Shown here: positions 32,260 to 42,578 of the stretch, piece after piece
Position numbering within the stretch: position 1 is the stretch's first letter
How the letters are laid out: every line of letters starts with the position of its first letter
From: Stentor coeruleus
Lineage: Eukaryota; Ciliophora; Heterotrichea; Heterotrichida; Stentoridae
NCBI GenBank assembly: GCA_001970955.1
Contig: MPUH01000335.1
Location: 1-64,000 of the forward strand
Direction: 5' to 3'
Length of the DNA: 64,000 nucleotides
Notes under the pieces: generated by a model
Told to the model about the DNA's origin: nothing
The model's input: only the letters and a program-made list of their open reading frames with translations
Database searches by the model: none
Translations under genes and position numbers: made by a program

Positions 32260-33060
32260 ATGCAACTAGTATACAAAAAACCCTCAAACAGCTTAAGCCT
32301 AGATCTCCGTAGTCACAAAGTCTCAAACTCAAAAGAAATGCCTTCCTTAAAACTAGGAACCTCAATTGCAAATGCAACATCAGTCTTAAAACTTAATAAA
32401 GCAACAATCCAAGCTAAGGAAAAGTTGTCAAAAATACCTCAACAAACCACTGAAGGCTTAGTTTCACACGTTTCAAAAACCCGTGAAATATTCTCATCAT
32501 TTCAAGAAAAAGAGAAAAAACTTATCAATACAATCTATTCATTGTATAGTAAGAAAAAAACAAACCCTCACGTATTTTTAATACAAAACCATAAGGAATT
32601 CTTGGAAAATTTTAGAGAAGAAGCTATTAATGCTGATAAAAAACTTGTTAGTTTGATAGATGAAAATAAAGCTTTGAAAGAAAAATTAGCTCTTGCGACG
32701 TTGGAAGAAGTTGATGAAAGGATAAGAAAAGAAAAACCTTCAAATAGGTTTGTTGAGCAATACGCTGCTAAAAGTAATAGTTCTGATAAAGCAAAAATCT
32801 TAGTGAGTATATTGGGTAACAATAGGTTTGATGATTATATAATTAATCAAAGCAAGTTTGATAAAGAAATCCAAATTGCAATAGAAAAAAGTGAAGAGAC
32901 TAATATGGAAAAAATCGCTATAGCTTTATGTCAAAGTATATCAAGAGAAAAAATAAGAGCTAAAAAAGAACAGACTGAAACTAAAAAAATCATGAGACTA
33001 AAACATGAAGTAATATTAAGACTTCAAGAGAATATAGAATATCTTTTAAAGCATAAATGA
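32260..33060 (+). CDS. hypothetical coiled-coil protein
   Basis: 266 residues, ATG at 32260. The first 60 are basic and Ser-rich. Two coiled-coil stretches lie at about 95-170 (ENFREEAINADKKLVSLIDENKALKEKLALATLEEV) and 200-262. No known domain is recognised. It is single-exon and follows the CCA enzyme in the same direction at a distance of 178 bp. The size and make-up would suit a cytoskeletal or centriolar component, but that is a guess. Confidence 0.55.
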   Translation: MQLVYKKPSNSLSLDLRSHKVSNSKEMPSLKLGTSIANATSVLKLNKATIQAKEKLSKIPQQTTEGLVSHVSKTREIFSSFQEKEKKLINTIYSLYSKKKTNPHVFLIQNHKEFLENFREEAINADKKLVSLIDENKALKEKLALATLEEVDERIRKEKPSNRFVEQYAAKSNSSDKAKILVSILGNNRFDDYIINQSKFDKEIQIAIEKSEETNMEKIAIALCQSISREKIRAKKEQTETKKIMRLKHEVILRLQENIEYLLKHK

Positions 33061-34814
33061 ATTATGATAGTAAAATCCTACTATTTCCATAAAAAATTTA
33101 CATAAACAATATAGTTTATATAATAAATCTATATGTTTAAAGCATTAAATTCACACAATTATTATCGCTACTTTTTTTAAATACAGATTTATATTTTAAT
33201 TTTAAGTAGCATATTTTGTAAGATTTTATATCTATTGAGAAGCAATTGACAGCTTTTTTATAAAAATTCCTTCCTTAAGTGCTTCTAGAAATTATAAATT
33301 CATGGCTTTTTAGATCAGGAAAGTATCTAACCTTTATAGAATATAATTAAGCTATTTTCATATATACCAAGAGAATGATAACTTGGAAGTTTTTATCATA
33401 TATTTTGGTTGATATTATGATATCTTTTGCGATTTTGATTTTTAGTATATCATCAGAGATGAAATATTTTATAATCCTTTATCAACAATTAATTGTTTGC
33501 AGAAGCTTTTCGATGATAAACCAATTTGTATTAGTAATTTTGTGCTGATTCTGAAAGTATGCAATTTATTGAAAATCCTTTAAAAAGGTTAAATTACGTG
33601 GAGAAAAATTTACAATTTACTTGCGAATGGATATGTGAGATTTAAATTTATTTAAATACCTAAATAGTTTAATAAAAATCCAGATAATCTCCGTCTTTTC
33701 TCATTGATGCTGAGTACGAGTACTTGGCACATGTTAAAAAAAATATTTACAGAATTTCAAACAATTAATCTATAGCTTATATTTATACTAACTCATCACT
33801 ATTAAAGTTATAAAACTTGGCTATTTTAGGAATAAATTTCTTTTATTAAATATTAAATATCTCTAATGTATGGTAAAATAATTTTGATAGTTAGTTAGAA
33901 AATATATTCGTTCACAGTTGTGAACTCTGTATTAATCAATTTTAAAATATAGCTTTGATAAAAAAAATAGTCTTTAACAAATTATTTATTAAATCCAACT
34001 AAATAGTAACATTAAATACTACTTATTGCTTTCAATTGAATATCAGAAATAATATTGGTTGATTTCTTTCACTTTGACAGTCAATGAAATCATGCTAAAG
34101 CATTATATCACATTTCTTTTATAAGATAAAATGATGATTAAAGTAAAATTTTTTTTATACTGAAATTAGTATTTAGGAAAATAATGAAAAGAGAATAAGT
34201 TTCATTAAGTATACCATTATTTTCATGCGATGGTATTAATAAAAAGTTAGTCTTCTGAGAGTATATTAAGATTNAAGTTTCATTAAGTATACCATTATTT
34301 TCATGCGATGGTATTAATAAAAAGTTAGTCTTCTGAGAGTATATTAAGATTTTAATATAAATACTCCTGTAAAAGATAAGATAAAATGAAATATTTTTTT
34401 AAAACAAAGTAATGATAATTTTAGGAATAACAGATTTCTGAAGTTAGATGTGATAAATGTAAAATACAAAACTAATAAAATGATTTTTAATATATTTATG
34501 ATATTATTTAAACCTTTTCACTAAATTTTCAGCATTTTTTTCAAAAACCTGCATGAAACATAATATTTTTCTTCAGCACTTTCCTCGATAAACAAGACAG
34601 CACATTTGCATAATCAATAAAAATAAGCAAAAATCACTTTTTTACCAAAAATATCCCGTATGCAGCTCAATATCGAATATCATATCTAATATCTCCAGAA
34701 CTAATAAATCTATATGCAAGTTTATATTGAAACATAAATTCTACCTCAACTTCATCAAAAAAATTCTACCAAAACTTCACTAATAAATTTAATCAAATTT
34801 TCTAACTAAATTAT
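33061..34814. other. intergenic region with an assembly gap
   Basis: No gene is seen. An N at 34274 has about 77 bp before it (from near 34197) repeated exactly after it. Otherwise plain AT-rich DNA. Confidence 0.6.
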
Positions 34815-35291
34815 TTAACTAAGCCCAGCATGTTTTCTATATCTCAAAGTAGCTCTTATCAGAACAATGTAAAGAGTATTAAGCGCGCCATAGATAGCAA
34901 GACATAAGACTGATGCAATCAATAAAGTGGTAAGGTTTAATTGGGTTTCACTACATTCGTCTTCTGAGCAATACATGTCTCCAGCATATGAAGCACAGTA
35001 TATGAAAATTATAAGGAAAACCAAGAAAACAATCCCTCCAAATACCAAATGAAGAATAACAAGGACTAGAAATCCTGTACTATTACTTCTAATCTTGTAT
35101 CCTAAATAGCCTGTAACTAGATAAAAGAATGGACCTACAACAGAATAAATATTTCTTGATGTTGAAAATAGCCCAAAGAACCAAGAAATGCTTGATAAGG
35201 CCCCAATGACAAAGAAGAATATTGAGCCTCTGTAGATTGTCTTAGCATCACTAGAATTGTCGACGCTATGGATTAGAGGTTGATTGTCCAT
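34815..35291 (-). CDS. small four-pass membrane protein
   Basis: 158 residues, ATG at 35291. Four hydrophobic segments lie at about 23-45, 50-66, 73-97 and 120-145, with short polar ends. The loop between segments 3 and 4 holds a C-x4-C pair (CSEDEC). A near copy lies at 36472-36948 with conserved ends (SV-NS-DAKTIYRGSIFFFV at the start) and flanks, so the pair arose by tandem duplication. A similar loop Cys pair and plan occur in 53966-54457. Its function is unknown; tetraspan-like or MARVEL-like proteins are possible comparisons only. Confidence 0.75.
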   Translation of the reverse strand: MDNQPLIHSVDNSSDAKTIYRGSIFFFVIGALSSISWFFGLFSTSRNIYSVVGPFFYLVTGYLGYKIRSNSTGFLVLVILHLVFGGIVFLVFLIIFIYCASYAGDMYCSEDECSETQLNLTTLLIASVLCLAIYGALNTLYIVLIRATLRYRKHAGLS

Positions 35292-36471
35292 TTTATTAAT
35301 GGATAAGAGTACTATGGATATATATATTGGAATATAGGATAAAGGATGCTAGGGTTATTGTTAATCAGTTTTATTGAGTTTTGGGTAGAAAATGCTTTTA
35401 TTTGGTTTTAGGATTTTTGTCGATTTAATTAGTTTTTTTGAAGTTTTTAACTTNTTAGGATTATTGTTAATCAGTTTTATTGAGTTTTGGGTAGGAAATG
35501 CTTTTATTTGGTTTTAGGATTTTTGTCGATTTAATTAGTTTTTTTGAAGTTTTTAACTTTGAAGACCATTTTGTGATATTAAGATAGCAAATTTATTATA
35601 AATCATAGTATTTTTGCATTTGGGCGTTATTTTGGCTTACGAAGAGATGATTTTTTATTATAAGATAATAAAATTTTAGCTTATGGGAGAAGATGATAAT
35701 TTTTAGATTTGTGTTGATGATCATATGGCATTAAATGTGAAGGTTTTGGATATGGGAAAGATAATTTGAATAATTATATATATGTAATTTGATGTAAAAT
35801 AAGGTTAGATAAAAACTCAAATTCCATAAATGTATTTCCTAGATAGTCTTCCAATAACAAGAATTTGCATAATGAAAGAATAAAAACTATAAGCAAACAT
35901 TTATTTCAATATTAAGACATCTAGTCAAAATTAATTAAGTATTTATGTAAATAATTTAGATTATTCAGAGGACTGAGAATATACTTATAAAAAGGCTTTA
36001 ATACGAATAATAGCTTAAAAATTTGAAAGCTTTACTGAAGAAATTACTTATTGTGCTGACATGAATCGATGCAAATATCAAAGATTTTACTGAAAAAGAT
36101 ATATATTAAAGTTTAAAAGGTATAAAGAATTATACACTTAGTAAAAATCTAGTTTATATAAAAAATTACTGATACTATAACTTATTTCAGTAAAATTTTG
36201 ATATCAAAACAAGTGAAATTGAAGAATATTTTTAACCTCTTAACATAAACTTTGTTCCCGACAACGCCCACTATAGACATAATTTACATTAAAATCAAAA
36301 ACCACATGGAAAAATTCCAAAAAACCCTTAAATTAATTTCCTCAATCCCTATAAAATTCTAAATTATTTCAAAAATAGCCCTACAAATTTTACTATATTT
36401 CAAAACTCATATCATTTATATCAAATATATTACTTCTATCTAAACTTTATTAAATCTTATAACTAAATTAT
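35292..36471. other. intergenic region, duplicated flank and assembly gap
   Basis: N at 35454 lies between two near-identical 100-bp blocks (one base different). About 35680-35990 matches about 37080-37370, the corresponding upstream flank of the paralog. No gene. Confidence 0.6.
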
Positions 36472-36948
36472 TTAACTAAGGTAAGTATTCTTATCATATC
36501 TCATAGTAGCTTTTACCAAGAAAATGCAAAAAGTATTAAATACACTTAATAAAGCAAGAGAGACAACAGATAAAATCAATAACATTGTAAGCTTTAATTG
36601 GGTTATACTACATTCCTCTTTTGAACAATTTTGGTCTCCAACATATAAAGCAGTGTATATGAAAGTTACTAAAAAACCTATGAAAGCAATTAATCCGAAT
36701 ACTAAATGCCATCTAAGAAGGATTATAAATCCCGCACTACAACTTTTAATCTTGTATCCTAAAATGCTTGTAATTAGATAGAAAAGGGGAATTACAGCAA
36801 AATATATACTAACAGACTCAAAAAATAGTCCAAAGAGCCAAGAAATACTTAATAAGATCCCAACGACAAAGAAGAATATTGAGCCTCTGTAGATTGTCTT
36901 AGCATCATTAGAATTGTTGACGCTATGGATTAGAGATTGATCGTCCAT
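36472..36948 (-). CDS. small four-pass membrane protein, paralog
   Basis: 158 residues, same length and plan as 34815-35291. MDDQSLIHSVNNSNDAKTIYRGS opens the protein, four hydrophobic segments follow, and the loop before the last carries C-x4-C (CSKEEC). Flanking DNA on both sides also matches the sister gene, giving a duplication unit of about 1.6 kb. Divergence is mostly in the membrane segments while the N-terminus and loop spacing are kept. That suggests both copies are under selection. Confidence 0.75.
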   Translation of the reverse strand: MDDQSLIHSVNNSNDAKTIYRGSIFFFVVGILLSISWLFGLFFESVSIYFAVIPLFYLITSILGYKIKSCSAGFIILLRWHLVFGLIAFIGFLVTFIYTALYVGDQNCSKEECSITQLKLTMLLILSVVSLALLSVFNTFCIFLVKATMRYDKNTYLS

Positions 36949-39383
36949 TTTATTAATGAAAAAAAATCCTAAAGGTGTATTTTGGAATATAGGAAAAAAG
37001 AATGTATAGACTATTGTTGATCAGGTTTTTGTGGTTTAGGTAGGGAATATTTGCCTTGGACATTAGAAATTTTAGATTGTGGGAAGAGGATGATAATTTT
37101 TAGATTTTGTATTGATGATCATATGGTGTTTAGATTAAGATAATTTGAATAATTAGTGAAAATGTAGATTGATGTAAAATAAAGTTAGGTAAAACTAAAA
37201 TTCCATAAATATATTTCCTAGACAATCTTCTAATAGCAAGAATTTACATTTTGGAAAAATAAAAACTATATGTAAACATTATTCCAAAACCACATAAGAC
37301 TTCTAATTAATATTAATCAAATATTTATATAAATAAATTAGATTATTTAGAGGACTGAGAATACATTTATAAAAAGGTTTTAATATAAACAGTCAAAAAA
37401 TTTAAAGGCTTTATTGAAGAAGATAGTTTTAAATTTATATAGCAGCATAGTTATTATATGATTAATAATATAAATTAAGATTAGTCTGAACTTCAAAATA
37501 AAAACAGATAGATACTTAATAACAAAAATAAAAATACCCAATGTATAGGCTTACTAATCAAAGTATAAAGAATTTCATGAAGATTTTCAAGAATAAAAAG
37601 TAAAAAAAAATTCTTTATGGTAAAATTTTAGTGCCTTTAATAAATGAAGGCAAAAATTACTCAAAAACAATAGAATGAAAGCCCAAAAATAATAACTGTT
37701 GACTGATAATATAAGAAAATGGCAAAAAGAGAAATTAAAGAAAGGAAATCTATTAAGAGAAAGTAAGCCATTTAACATAATGATTCAACAATATATTCTC
37801 AACTCAAAACGTGTACGAATGAATTTTCTAACAAAAGATCTTAAGTTTTTATTAACTCAAAATTATAAATCCTAATAAAAAATAGTAAACTCATATCTGA
37901 ATTTAAAGTCATAAATTAATCTTAAAATCTATTAGGTTAAACTATGAAGGGAATTTTTTTTTGAGATTTTTTTAAGTGTATTTTAAATGATTTCAGCTCG
38001 ACACTTTTTGTTATATGATTATTCAAAGAGAATACAAGTATAGCTTTCAATATCTTACCATGATTATTCAAAGAGAATACAAGTATAGCTTTCAATATCT
38101 TACCTTTACGTAATGAAAATGTAAATTTAATTTCTATATAGCATCTTCCTTTTCAATCAAATGATTCTGAACTATTTATTAGATTAAAAATATTTTTGAT
38201 ATTATTTTTATGATTAGAACTTGGTATATGATTACTTTATTTAGGCTGATACAAGTAAGCCAATTTATAATCTTTCAAATTTTAATTTATTAACACATAT
38301 TTTTGCTTTAATGTTATCGTAATTTTATATTATTTTTCAAGATTCTGTAATACTGTGTATTTTTATATTAGAAGTTCTATTTAGCCTTTTAATAATCATA
38401 AATCTAACAATTTCTTCAAAAAACTAAGTAAATTAATAAAATCATCTTCTATAAATTAGCAAAAGTGTTTCTTTTTGAGCAAAAGATTTATTTTTTAACC
38501 AGAATTTCGAAGAAAAACTTATAATTCCTTCTTTTAACTATACTTTTTATGTGAATCAAACTTTGTCAGCTAAATTGTATTACTTTTATTATTAAAAAAT
38601 ATAGAATCAAAAGACTTAAATAAAAGGAGAAAAAACTAATGAAGACAAGATAAAAATATGCTTAAAAAGTTATATAAAATAAAATGAAGAAAATATCAGG
38701 ATAATCTTTGAAAAGAAATAATATATATGATTAAGAATTAATAAATTAATCATGAAGAGATAAATTCAAAATGATGAAGAAATTTCAATAAAGTATGAAG
38801 TTTAAATATATATAGAGATTTATTGAATATAATTAAACTGTGGGAAGTATGCAAGAAGTACAACTATAAAAAAAATAATACTATTTTGCTTATAAGTTTT
38901 ACTCAGGACCTATAAAAAAGAAATATCATTCTACCTTCCAGTTCTGATTTCTGAATAAAATATTTTTTTTCGACAGAAATCATGATATTGGAACAGTATT
39001 ATTGTACCTAAAAATAAGAAATCCTGAAAAATAATAAAGTTATATCAATAATAGGTTTCATACATATAAAGCCATTAACCTAATACAAAATCAAAAACCT
39101 TAAAAATACAATAACTACTTAAAATTATCAATATAATCCATACACCCATTTCAAAAAAACCATAAAAAACTTTTGTTTAAACAACCATCAAATTATACAA
39201 CAGCTAACTTTCTAATCTACCAAAAAAAAAAATTCCCCATTTATTCCAAACATTTATCATCCTATATTTTCACTATAAAAACCATTTAAAATCTCATGTC
39301 AACAAACCCCAACATAAACTCCACCCCTATAAAACCTTCGAAACAAAAATCCAATAATAATCCTAATTTAATTATACTAATTA
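36949..39383. other. intergenic region
   Basis: The first 450 bp match the flank of the sister gene (from about 35680). A perfect 45-bp tandem duplication lies at 38015-38104. No gene is recognised. Confidence 0.55.
38015..38104. repeat. 45-bp exact tandem duplication
   Basis: ATGATTATTCAAAGAG … ATCTTACC occurs at 38015-38059 and immediately again at 38060-38104 without change. Confidence 0.9.
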
Positions 39384-39845
39384 TTATGAAAAAATCTTAT
39401 CGCATGCTTTTTTCGAGTCTTTATAAGCTAAGAAATTAAAAACTGCAAGTAATAGATTTCCTATAAGCATAGCACAAAAAATAATAAATTCCTCATCATT
39501 TTGTGAATAACCTGTAGAAATATACCCTAAATACAATCCAATATTTGCGATATTTTTAAAAAACAACGTAATTACAAAGATTATAAACGGCATAGCACTT
39601 AAAGTTAAAGGATATAAAACCCCAATAGCACCTGTTAATAGATAAAGTCCAGGGTTTATAATATTTGTATAATCGATTGATGAGTAATTGTCCATTAAGA
39701 ATATTGTCACAATTATGCTCAAGATGCCTAAGAAAAGATGACGTTGAGCCCAAGGAGATATAAAATCTTGAGTTTTTTCACTACATACAGAGAAGTCTAG
39801 TGATGGGCTAAATGAATGATTTAGATCTTTAGGGTCTACTTCCAT
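39384..39845 (-). CDS. small four-pass membrane protein, distant type
   Basis: 153 residues, ATG at 39845. About 32 polar residues are followed by four hydrophobic segments (about 35-52, 60-77, 80-97 and 122-140) and a short charged tail (KDSKKACDKIFS). Size and topology resemble the pair at 34.8 and 36.5 kb, but the loop Cys pair is absent. No name is possible. Confidence 0.6.
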   Translation of the reverse strand: MEVDPKDLNHSFSPSLDFSVCSEKTQDFISPWAQRHLFLGILSIIVTIFLMDNYSSIDYTNIINPGLYLLTGAIGVLYPLTLSAMPFIIFVITLFFKNIANIGLYLGYISTGYSQNDEEFIIFCAMLIGNLLLAVFNFLAYKDSKKACDKIFS

Positions 39846-40939
39846 TAGAAAATTATTAGAATATTTTATGTTGTAAAATATAAGGATTAGGATGATGTTA
39901 GAAGAGATGCTGATGCTAGTTTGTAGAAAGTAGTTTATAGGATTTTTTGTGATTTTCTTTAGGAGAATTTATGATTTTTTGTGAGATAAAGGTTATTAGG
40001 TTGCTTTTTAATAATCAAAGGAGATAATTTATAAAAATCTGGTCAGGAGGGAAAGATTTTAAAGAAATAGATGATTTAAGATCATTTTAATGTGTGTAAA
40101 TTATAAGAAGTGTTTTGGATTGATGTTTATATGGTAGAATAGTGATATATTATTATTGTAATCAATTGATTATGGGTTTGGGGGAGTAGCTTGATTATTT
40201 TACAAAAATGCTTTAGGTAATTTTTTTGTATGAAGAGATATTTATAGATTGAAAGGAATGAGAAATTTTGGTAGAATTATAATTTTTTTTGTATGAAGAG
40301 ATATTTATAGAGTGAAGGGTATGAGAAATTTTGGTAGAAATATAATCTTTTTATTCAAAATATATAGTTTAATTTATATATGTAATTTTGATAGATGATT
40401 TTATATAATTTTTGTAAGGTTCCAAAGAGAAATTAGTATTAATTTTATATCATATAAAAATTAACAAGGGCTGGACAATAGTCAAGCGATAATTCCTAAC
40501 TAATACTAATATCATATAAAAAGCGGTACTTGATGAAGTTATATTAATACTAATTATAAATACAATCATCAATTTTAGCATCTATAAGTTTTAGTATTAT
40601 GAAATAATTATATCTATTATTATTCATTTAAGAAGCTTTTTATATAAAGAAAAGCAGAAGGTTAATATCATTCTATTGATAATCACAATATTTAATATCA
40701 TAGTGAATATAAGATTAGTCAGACAACTTTATGATGATTATTTTTCTCTATTTTAAGTTATTATTTTTTTACTTCTGTTATTTGTTCTTAAATTTGATAA
40801 TTCTAATACAATCTACATGTTTTTAAATACTATAGTGATTTTTTCAAAAAAAATACGCATTTAATTTGTTCTAGATTTTTTGAGCCTAAGATACATTTTG
40901 TAATATGAAAAACCGATTTTATTTTAAATTGTAGTTTTT
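39846..40939. other. intergenic region
   Basis: Contains an imperfect tandem duplication of about 62 bp at 40220-40352 (TTTTTGTATGAAGAGATATTTATAGA twice) and the second copy of the dispersed 34-bp repeat at 40473-40506. No gene. Confidence 0.55.
40473..40506 (+). repeat. dispersed 34-bp repeat, copy 2
   Basis: Matches 8225-8258 with one difference and lies in the same orientation. TATCATATAAAAA phrases lie on both sides of it. Confidence 0.75.
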
Positions 40940-41225
40940 ATATGATTCTGCCCATAGGGTATGAATGGCCTAGGTAATGGGCTTAAGTAATAACTGAGTT
41001 GACAGTAGGTTTTCAGAATTCTACAAGGAAATGAATAGTCTGTCTTAAGGTTAGAGGAGACTATAAGCAAGTGCTTGACCCGTAAGGCATCGCGGCAAAC
41101 TACAGTGACAAGTAGCTTTCTAAGGCTAAACAGCTGTGTGCAAAAATGGTGAGTCTAACCAAGGGAGTTCACTACACTTGAGTTCTTGACGAAATAAGAG
41201 AGTGATAAAGGGTTTTAAAAACTTT
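40940..41225 (+). ncRNA. candidate structured RNA gene, family unknown
   Basis: G+C rises from about a quarter to nearly a half between 40940 and 41200 with no reading frame. A long-range helix GGTTAGA (41049-41055) / TCTAACC (41154-41160) is perfect and encloses smaller hairpins: AAGC/GCTT (41065-41076) and CTAC/GTAG (41100-41115). An ACTG/CAGT pair lies near 40994-41007. A run of T follows at 41213. The strand is a guess. It could be an RNase P/MRP-type or other stable RNA; I could not match any snRNA, SRP RNA, rRNA or tRNA. Confidence 0.45.
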
Positions 41226-41670
41226 ATAAAATACCATATGTAGTTTTTGATATTAGCCAAACTTTAAACTATAGGTTCATATATTTTTCTTTAAATATCA
41301 TAATAACAAAGCAATAAGACTTTATGAAAATCGCATCAGCCTTAAGACTAAAAAATGAAGCTTATTTTTATATTAGGATTTCTCTTATAGCATAAACTAA
41401 ATTACTATAACAAGATTATATATATTTATGATGCCTGATATATAAAACTCAGGGTTTTACATGAAATTGCGTATTTTATATGATATTTATAGTGAAATCA
41501 ACATTTTTATATTTATATAACATGAAAATTATATTAAAATCTAATACATTTAACTTCACAAGCAACTCACAAAAAAAATTGCAGGCTTTTTCGTTATAAA
41601 ATAGGAAGTTTAAGACTTAAATTCTCTTATCTTTATCACTTTCCATAGTGAGAAATAAATAAATATATAA
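41226..41670. other. upstream region of the casein kinase gene
   Basis: AT-rich. Nothing recognised beyond the leader. Confidence 0.4.
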
Positions 41671-42573
41671 ATGGAAATACACATTTCTGGGAAATATTCA
41701 CTCGGAAGAAAAATTGGTTCAGGGAGCTTTGGGGAGATCTTTATGGGCAAAGACTTAACAAACGACATGGAAGTCAGTATTAAACTTGAGCATTCACAAG
41801 CTAAACATGCACAACTGCTTCACGAATCAAGAATATATCAAATTTTACAAGGTGGGCCAGGAATACCAGAATTCTACTGGTTCGGTAATGAAGGGGCATT
41901 TAATATATTAATAACAGAGCTATTAGGCCCATCTTTAGAAGATCTTTTCAATTTCTGCCAAAGGAAATTTTCAGTAAAAACAGTCCTCATGATAGCAGAC
42001 CAAATGATATCCCGCCTTGAGTATATCCATGCTAAAAACCTAATCCATCGTGATGTCAAACCAGAAAACTTCCTCATGGGTCTTGGCCGTAAACATACAA
42101 TTCTTTATACTATAGACTATGGTTTGGCTAAAAAATATAAAGACCCAAAAACTAACGTTCATATACCTTATCTTGAAGGTAAAAGTTTAACAGGAACAGC
42201 AAGATATGCTTCAGTGAATACTCATTTGGGAATTGAACAAAGTAGAAGGGATGATTTAGAAGGTGCCGCATATGTTTTATTTTATTTTCTTAGAGGAAAC
42301 CTTCCTTGGCAAGGTTTTACAATGCAAAACAAAAAAGAAAAATACGATATGATAAAAGATCTGAAAATCGCAACTTTACCTGAACATCTTAGTCAAGGTT
42401 TTCCAGATGAATTCGGTAAACTTCTTTCATATACTCGTGGTTTACGTTTTGATGAAAGACCTGATTATGCTTATTTAAAAAAACTCTTCCGTGATCGAAT
42501 GATCCAAGAATCTTATAGAAACGATTTCATATACGATTGGATAATTTTAGCATCAAGACAAGATGAAGATTAA
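41671..42573 (+). CDS. casein kinase 1 family Ser/Thr kinase
   Basis: 300 residues, essentially only the kinase domain. It has the Gly-rich loop GSGSFGE (16-22), the ATP-site lysine in VSIKLE (K38), the catalytic loop HRDVKPENF (126-134) and the CK1 signatures [25 protein letters not shown] (about 173-197) and LPWQG. Two positions are unusual: VAIK is VSIK, and the metal-binding DFG is DYG (149-151). The Asp is kept, so activity is likely. There is no C-terminal regulatory tail. The stop (42571-42573) is only 5 bp from the stop of the convergent giant membrane-protein gene. Confidence 0.93.
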   Translation: MEIHISGKYSLGRKIGSGSFGEIFMGKDLTNDMEVSIKLEHSQAKHAQLLHESRIYQILQGGPGIPEFYWFGNEGAFNILITELLGPSLEDLFNFCQRKFSVKTVLMIADQMISRLEYIHAKNLIHRDVKPENFLMGLGRKHTILYTIDYGLAKKYKDPKTNVHIPYLEGKSLTGTARYASVNTHLGIEQSRRDDLEGAAYVLFYFLRGNLPWQGFTMQNKKEKYDMIKDLKIATLPEHLSQGFPDEFGKLLSYTRGLRFDERPDYAYLKKLFRDRMIQESYRNDFIYDWIILASRQDED

Positions 42574-42578
42574 ACTAG

